DNA from: CAYNWK01 sp964400875
GTDB lineage: Bacteria; Chloroflexota; Anaerolineae; Anaerolineales; UBA4823
NCBI GenBank assembly: GCA_964400875.1
Contig: CAYNWK010000217.1
Span: 1 to 6,616, forward strand
Length of the DNA: 6,616 bases
Direction: 5' to 3'
In this document: piece after piece, positions 4,101-6,616 of the stretch
Layout: each line of letters starts with the position of its first letter
How positions within the stretch are numbered: the first letter of the stretch is position 1
Position numbers and translations under genes: made by a program
The notes under the pieces: model-generated
Databases searched by the model: none
Told to the model about the DNA's origin: nothing
What the model saw: only the letters and a program-made list of their open reading frames with translations

Positions 4101-6345
4101 CTCCGGCCACATTCGCGACCGGGGAAGCCTGAGGCAGTTAACCTACGGCCGGCTGCCGTTCGAATTCTTTCGATCCCTGGGCGTGCTACCGGCGCGCTCG
4201 CCGGAGAAGCGCGTCCCGAAATCGATCTGGACCGCGCCGCGCGAGGCAGTCGTCGGCTTCCTGCAAGGATTGTTCAGCGCCGACGGCTCGGTGCAATGGA
4301 ACGAGGCCAAACGAGACTGCACGGTGCGGCTGGCGAGCAGTTCCAGCGAAATGATACAAGAAGTCCAGCTACTACTGGGCAACTTCGGGATCGTCACACG
4401 CGTATACAGGCGAAGAAAAGCCGGCATAAAGAATATGCCGGACGGCAAGGGCAGCCTGGCAGCGTACCCCTTCGCCGAGCAATACGAACTGGTCATCGGG
4501 AAGGCCAACCGCGACCGCTTCGCCGAACTGATCGGGTTCGCCGATGAAAGCAAACAGGCCAAGCTGCGCGCCTTTATCCGCTCGAAAGCGCGCAAATCGA
4601 ACGCGGAGACTTTCACCGATATCGTGACCAGGGTTGAGCCGGCCGGTACGGCGGACGTGTACGACCTGAACCAACCGCAGACAAACAGCCTGATCGCCAA
4701 CGGCATCGCAGCCCACAACTGCGGCGAGCAGTGGCTGGGCCCATACGAGAACTGCTGCCTGGGCTCGGTCAACCTGGCCCAGCACTTCGGCCCGGAGGGC
4801 ACGGTGGACTGGGAGAAGCTGCGCCAGAGCGTGGCGCTCTCCACCCGCTTCCTGGACAACGTGGTGCAGGCTAACGCCTACGTGCCGGCGGTGCCCCAGC
4901 TGCAAGAAGCCGCGTTCCGCGCCCGTCGCATCGGCCTGGGCATCATGGGGCTGGCGGACCTGATGTACCACGTTGGCATCCGCTACGGTTCGCCCGAGGG
5001 GCAGGAGTTCGCGGCGCAGGTGATGGAGTTCGTGCGCTACCAGGCCATGCGCACCAGCATCGACCTGGCGGAAGCGCGCGGCCCGTTCGAGGCGATCTCG
5101 GGCAGCATCTACGACCCCGAACAGCTGACATGGGAACCGCCCGCGCCGCTGGAGCCGTACCACAGCGATTGGGGACGCCCGGACCTGAATTGGGAAGCGG
5201 TCCTGGAGGGCATCCGGCAGCACGGCATCCGCAACGCGGCACAGACCACGATCGCCCCCACCGGCACGATCGCCACCGTGGCCGGATGCGAGGGCTACGG
5301 CTGCGAACCGAGCTTCGCGCTGGCCTACATCCGCCACGTCAACGACAACGGGACGGACCTGCAGCTGCGCTACACCAGCCCGCTGTTCGAGGAGGCGCTG
5401 ATCGAAGCCGGTTTAGACGAAACCCAACGCGAGGCGCTGATCGCCCGGGTGATGGAGCACGGTTCGTGCCAGGACGTGGAGGAGGCGCCCGAAGCGATCC
5501 GGCGCGCCTTCGTGGTCTCGCAGGACATCAGCGCGGTGAAGCACGTGCGCATGCAGGCGGCGATGCAGGCCTTCGTGGACAACAGCCTTTCTAAAACGAT
5601 CAACTTCCCGCCCGAGGCGAGCGAAGAGGACGTCGCCACCGCTTACCAGCTGGCCTGGGAGCTGGGCTGCAAGGGCATCACCGTGTACGTGACAGGCTCA
5701 CGGCAGAAGGTGGTGCTGGAGACCCACGCCACTGTAAAGGGCAAGCAGCAGCCCGCCGGGCCGGTCGTGGCCGCCAGACCGGACAGCGAGCAGCTGACTA
5801 TCTGGCACGAGCAGAAGAAGCCGCGCCCGCGCCTGCTGGCGGGCTACACCTACCAGATCAGCACGCCGCTGGGCAAGGCCTTCGTGACGATCAACGAGAA
5901 CGGCGGCAAGCAGCCCTTCGAGGTGTTCATCAACACCGCCAAGGCCGGCTCCGACACGGCGGCGGTCTCGGAGGCGATCGGGCGGCTGAGCTCGTACGTG
6001 CTGCGGCTGGCCTCGCCGGTGGAGCCGCGCGACCGGCTGAAGGAGATCGTGCGGCAGCTCTCGGGGATCGGGGGCGGGCGCTCGCTGGGCTTCGGGCCGA
6101 ACCGGGTGCGCTCGCTGCCGGACGGCGTGGCGCAGCTGCTGTCCGAATACCTGGAGAACTCCGACCCGCACGGGGAGGAGCTGGTGGAGGGGGTAGGGGA
6201 CAACGGCTACCATCCGGCCGCGGAAGTCTCAGGGACCCAACCGATCCTGCAGATCGGGGACCTGTGCCCGGAGTGCGGGCAGGCGGCGGTGGTCAACGAG
6301 GAGGGGTGTAGAAAGTGCTACTCGTGCGGGTATAGTGAATGTTAG
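1153..6345 (+). CDS. nrdJ: Adenosylcobalamin-dependent (class II) ribonucleotide reductase with two inteins
   Basis: The precursor is 1730 residues. Removing two inteins leaves 871, a usual NrdJ size. The enzyme reduces ribonucleotides to deoxyribonucleotides in the cytoplasm, using AdoCbl to make a thiyl radical. Exteins are residues 1-198, 647-778 and 1190-1730. N-extein: FPNSP (104-108) and LGQLAACFVLP (117-126...) with C123 as one active-site redox cysteine. Middle extein: TRRGANM, NFNISVG and LEATNP. C-extein: C1190-G-E1192 (radical Cys and catalytic Glu), C1201 (partner redox Cys), RRIGLGIMGL (1258-1267), PTGT (1369-1372), a TSCPD-type domain (about 1560-1665), and a tail with CPEC (1705-1708), C1719, C1722 and CGYSEC (1725-1730), the redox-shuttle CX4C. 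No N-terminal ATP-cone is apparent, so overall activity control probably rests on NrdR. The exteins are strongly GC3-biased. The start could be codon 4. No + strand terminator is seen after the TAG stop. Confidence 0.96.
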   Translation: MHPMSSATDLRTNRSGMLPTPPIPADLPTVELTENARKVFMRRYVRRGEEGQPIETVEETFWRVAYHVAAAEEHWVDPDSGAGSETVIETARDFYQLLSGRRFFPNSPTFTGAGTPLGQLAACFVLPISDDMGRASSGIFQTLRDAALIQQTGGGNGFSFSRLRPKGTLVKSSAGQATGPVGFLRVYDKSFGEIAQGGCLLPETLVFTDRGLLRLDEIADPNQPGWQTHQIQVATDQGWRASPRAFNNGVAKVLRVHTRQGLSLAGTPEHRVKIMTDQGPTWRKLEELQPGDWIIVRLGQQRGQLQALRQPARSHGNQVWPSLPAVLDEELAFFLGYLTGDGFTASTADDHRIGVSVAHVSYLYDEMPALMERIFGVRVQRQQKTEDRSVTFVIDNRAVKEFLQLNGLAKASSHSARVPRLVRQSSPEVVGAYLRGLIEADGTLSHGYPSIMTTSSRLAEEAATLLVGLGCPVRIRSIAPGVSHYGDLPVYEIRIVSTAGLQAWRERIGCDRRSRFEISYAWESDPGREKSYAIPAARYWLQPVLDAITLEQVDRRGRGTGRNFRSQNPGLRRSLLRYIRQERQFTRSAYDELSRSFPEFATHARSPESLWFVQVVALETAGESLTLDLEVDDNHTYLAYGMVTHNTRRGANMAVLRVDHPDVDDFITCKTDENAITNFNISVGITDEFMRAVQRDDEWELRFPDVSSPEYKGFHGTLEEAESAGIPIKVYGRVKARELFDRIVRQAHHNGEPGMLFLDAANRSNPVPHLYQLEATNPCFTGETRLPTEFGFLTIAELADLGVPGYIAADNRAGVEGVRDSHGYGVALRPASPAWMTRKDAPVLRLTTRHGYTVAATPDHRFLTQRGYASLSELEPGDEILLQSGEGPWNKATALPNALELRERMESMALSGDRASGQLIQRSDFARQYAGIPEHWSHDLGLVLGWLVGDGWLTEKSNSPVGMVFSDEAMLERVYEPLSSWFGSGHIRDRGSLRQLTYGRLPFEFFRSLGVLPARSPEKRVPKSIWTAPREAVVGFLQGLFSADGSVQWNEAKRDCTVRLASSSSEMIQEVQLLLGNFGIVTRVYRRRKAGIKNMPDGKGSLAAYPFAEQYELVIGKANRDRFAELIGFADESKQAKLRAFIRSKARKSNAETFTDIVTRVEPAGTADVYDLNQPQTNSLIANGIAAHNCGEQWLGPYENCCLGSVNLAQHFGPEGTVDWEKLRQSVALSTRFLDNVVQANAYVPAVPQLQEAAFRARRIGLGIMGLADLMYHVGIRYGSPEGQEFAAQVMEFVRYQAMRTSIDLAEARGPFEAISGSIYDPEQLTWEPPAPLEPYHSDWGRPDLNWEAVLEGIRQHGIRNAAQTTIAPTGTIATVAGCEGYGCEPSFALAYIRHVNDNGTDLQLRYTSPLFEEALIEAGLDETQREALIARVMEHGSCQDVEEAPEAIRRAFVVSQDISAVKHVRMQAAMQAFVDNSLSKTINFPPEASEEDVATAYQLAWELGCKGITVYVTGSRQKVVLETHATVKGKQQPAGPVVAARPDSEQLTIWHEQKKPRPRLLAGYTYQISTPLGKAFVTINENGGKQPFEVFINTAKAGSDTAAVSEAIGRLSSYVLRLASPVEPRDRLKEIVRQLSGIGGGRSLGFGPNRVRSLPDGVAQLLSEYLENSDPHGEELVEGVGDNGYHPAAEVSGTQPILQIGDLCPECGQAAVVNEEGCRKCYSCGYSEC
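1747..3090 (+). mobile_element. Intein 1 of NrdJ (448 aa, LAGLIDADG homing endonuclease)
   Basis: This in-frame protein-splicing element is inserted between QGG (196-198) and TRRGAN (647 on). It begins at C199 (CLLPETLVF, block A). Block B is GTPEHRV, with T267 and H270. The endonuclease motifs are LGYLTGDGF (D341) and LRGLIEADGTL (D441), 100 residues apart. The C-terminal blocks are LDLEVDDNHTYLAYG and MVTHN (H645, N646), followed by Thr647 as the +1 nucleophile. All class 1 splicing residues are present and both catalytic-type aspartates remain, so it looks able to splice and to home. It contains more TTA, AAT and other A/T-ending codons than the flanking exteins, as expected of a later arrival. 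The insertion point corresponds to loop 2, the specificity loop of reductases. No stop or frameshift is present. Confidence 0.95.
3487..4719 (+). mobile_element. Intein 2 of NrdJ (411 aa, LAGLIDADG homing endonuclease)
   Basis: This second in-frame intein lies between LEATNP (ending at P778) and CGEQ (1190 on). It begins at C779 (CFTGETRLP). Block B is AATPDHRF, with T857 and H860. The endonuclease motifs are LGWLVGDGWL (D950) and LQGLFSADGSV (D1044), 94 residues apart. The C-terminal end has ADVYDLNQ, then LIANGIAAHN (H1188, N1189), followed by Cys1190 as +1 nucleophile. All residues for splicing and DNA cleavage appear intact. Between blocks A and B there is an extra stretch (about residues 800-838) absent from intein 1, and the two elements share only the generic intein motifs, so they look like separate acquisitions rather than a duplication. 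Cys1190 is also the catalytic radical cysteine of the reductase. Confidence 0.95.
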
Positions 6346-6382
6346 TATTAGTTATATTTGATCGCACTGCAATAACAGCACT

Positions 6383-6406
6383 TTAAAAACCGAAACAGGC
6401 ATTCGG
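6383..6406 (-). terminator. Intrinsic-terminator-like hairpin for the - strand gene
   Basis: Read on the - strand, CCGAA (6406-6402) and TTCGG (6394-6390) form a 5-bp stem with a 7-base loop. It is immediately followed by TTTTT (6389-6385) and AA. The stem lies within the last codons of the - strand frame, and the T-run runs straight into its TAA stop. The stem is short, so strength is uncertain. On the + strand the A-run precedes the hairpin, so it would not terminate nrdJ transcription. Confidence 0.45.
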
Positions 6407-6616
6407 ATGTGCGGAAAACGCTCTCCGGCTGGTCAACAATGCCTTCAGAAAAGAGGAAAAAGAAAGGTCTTGCTGTTGGGGGGCGGCATTCGGACCCTGT
6501 TCCGCAACCATTTTCTGTCTGGCTGGCTTTCTTTTCTCCGCCCAATAATGGTGAATGCGGCGCACATTGGTCATGGCCGCCGATCCAACCATCAGGCAGG
6601 TCATGCGGAAGAGCCC
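6383..6616 (-). CDS. C-terminal fragment of a possible transposase (5' end outside window)
   Basis: A convergent reading frame enters from the right edge and stops at TAA (6385-6383), 37 bases past the nrdJ stop. The visible 77 residues begin GLFRMTCLMVGSAAMTN and continue VRRIHHYWAEKRKPARQ. The pattern of a short hydrophobic helix ending in (A/M)TN-V-R-R-I-H-x-Y and then a basic stretch resembles the C-terminal end of DDE transposases of the IS5/IS1182 type, but I cannot confirm the family. Codon use in the first third looks coding; the last third (SFSSFLKALLTSRRAF) is less certain. The frame stays open to the window edge, so the internal ATG at 6602-6604 need not be the real start. It could instead be a hypothetical protein or a decayed remnant. 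Confidence 0.42.
   Translation of the reverse strand, partial: GLFRMTCLMVGSAAMTNVRRIHHYWAEKRKPARQKMVAEQGPNAAPQQQDLSFSSFLKALLTSRRAFSAHPNACFGF

Noticed and set aside
4372..5337. 321-residue antisense frame across intein 2 and the C-extein
   Set aside because: It is a shadow of the GC-rich nrdJ coding frame; its composition is low-complexity and Arg/Ala/Gly-rich, with no recognisable motif.
6346..6382. + strand terminator after nrdJ
   Set aside because: No stem followed by a T-run is present in this AT-rich gap.
6398..6494. 10-bp direct repeat GGCATTCGGA at 6398-6407 and 6485-6494 as insertion-element ends
   Set aside because: It is direct rather than inverted, short, and in the - strand frame encodes Pro-Asn-Ala both times, so it may be coincidence.

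Overview
The window holds a two-gene deoxyribonucleotide-supply operon on the + strand. The first gene is nrdR (527-976), the transcriptional repressor of ribonucleotide reductase genes. The second is nrdJ (1153-6345), an adenosylcobalamin-dependent class II ribonucleotide reductase interrupted by two large in-frame inteins. NrdR is restricted to bacteria. The high GC content, strong G/C third-position bias in the reductase exteins and the class II enzyme would suit a GC-rich bacterium; a Chloroflexota-like origin is my impression only and is not proven by anything here.

Layout. Positions 1-400 contain no convincing gene. They hold RNA- and operator-like structure: a B12-box-like sequence followed by a small GCGA-loop hairpin, a strong 202-237 hairpin, and a perfect 22-bp palindrome with a nearby direct repeat. 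A sigma70-type promoter (410-438) is followed by two NrdR-box palindromes (453-468 and 482-497), then nrdR. A 176-bp gap with two long hairpins separates nrdR from nrdJ. After nrdJ, the right edge carries the tail of a convergent, possibly transposase-derived gene on the - strand with its own terminator-like hairpin.

How it works together. NrdR senses ATP/dATP through its ATP-cone and binds the paired boxes, so it should repress its own operon and NrdJ production when dNTPs are plentiful. The 1730-residue NrdJ precursor must lose intein 1 (448 aa) and intein 2 (411 aa) to give an 871-residue enzyme. Both inteins have complete splicing motifs and intact-looking LAGLIDADG homing endonuclease motifs. 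Intein 1 sits in the substrate-specificity loop (loop 2). Intein 2 sits immediately before the thiyl-radical cysteine, which is also its +1 splicing nucleophile. The enzyme therefore cannot work until both splice.

I see no wholly new system. The most unusual features are the catalytic-site positions of the two inteins, the structured nrdR-nrdJ intercistronic leader, and the unexplained structured region upstream of the promoter.
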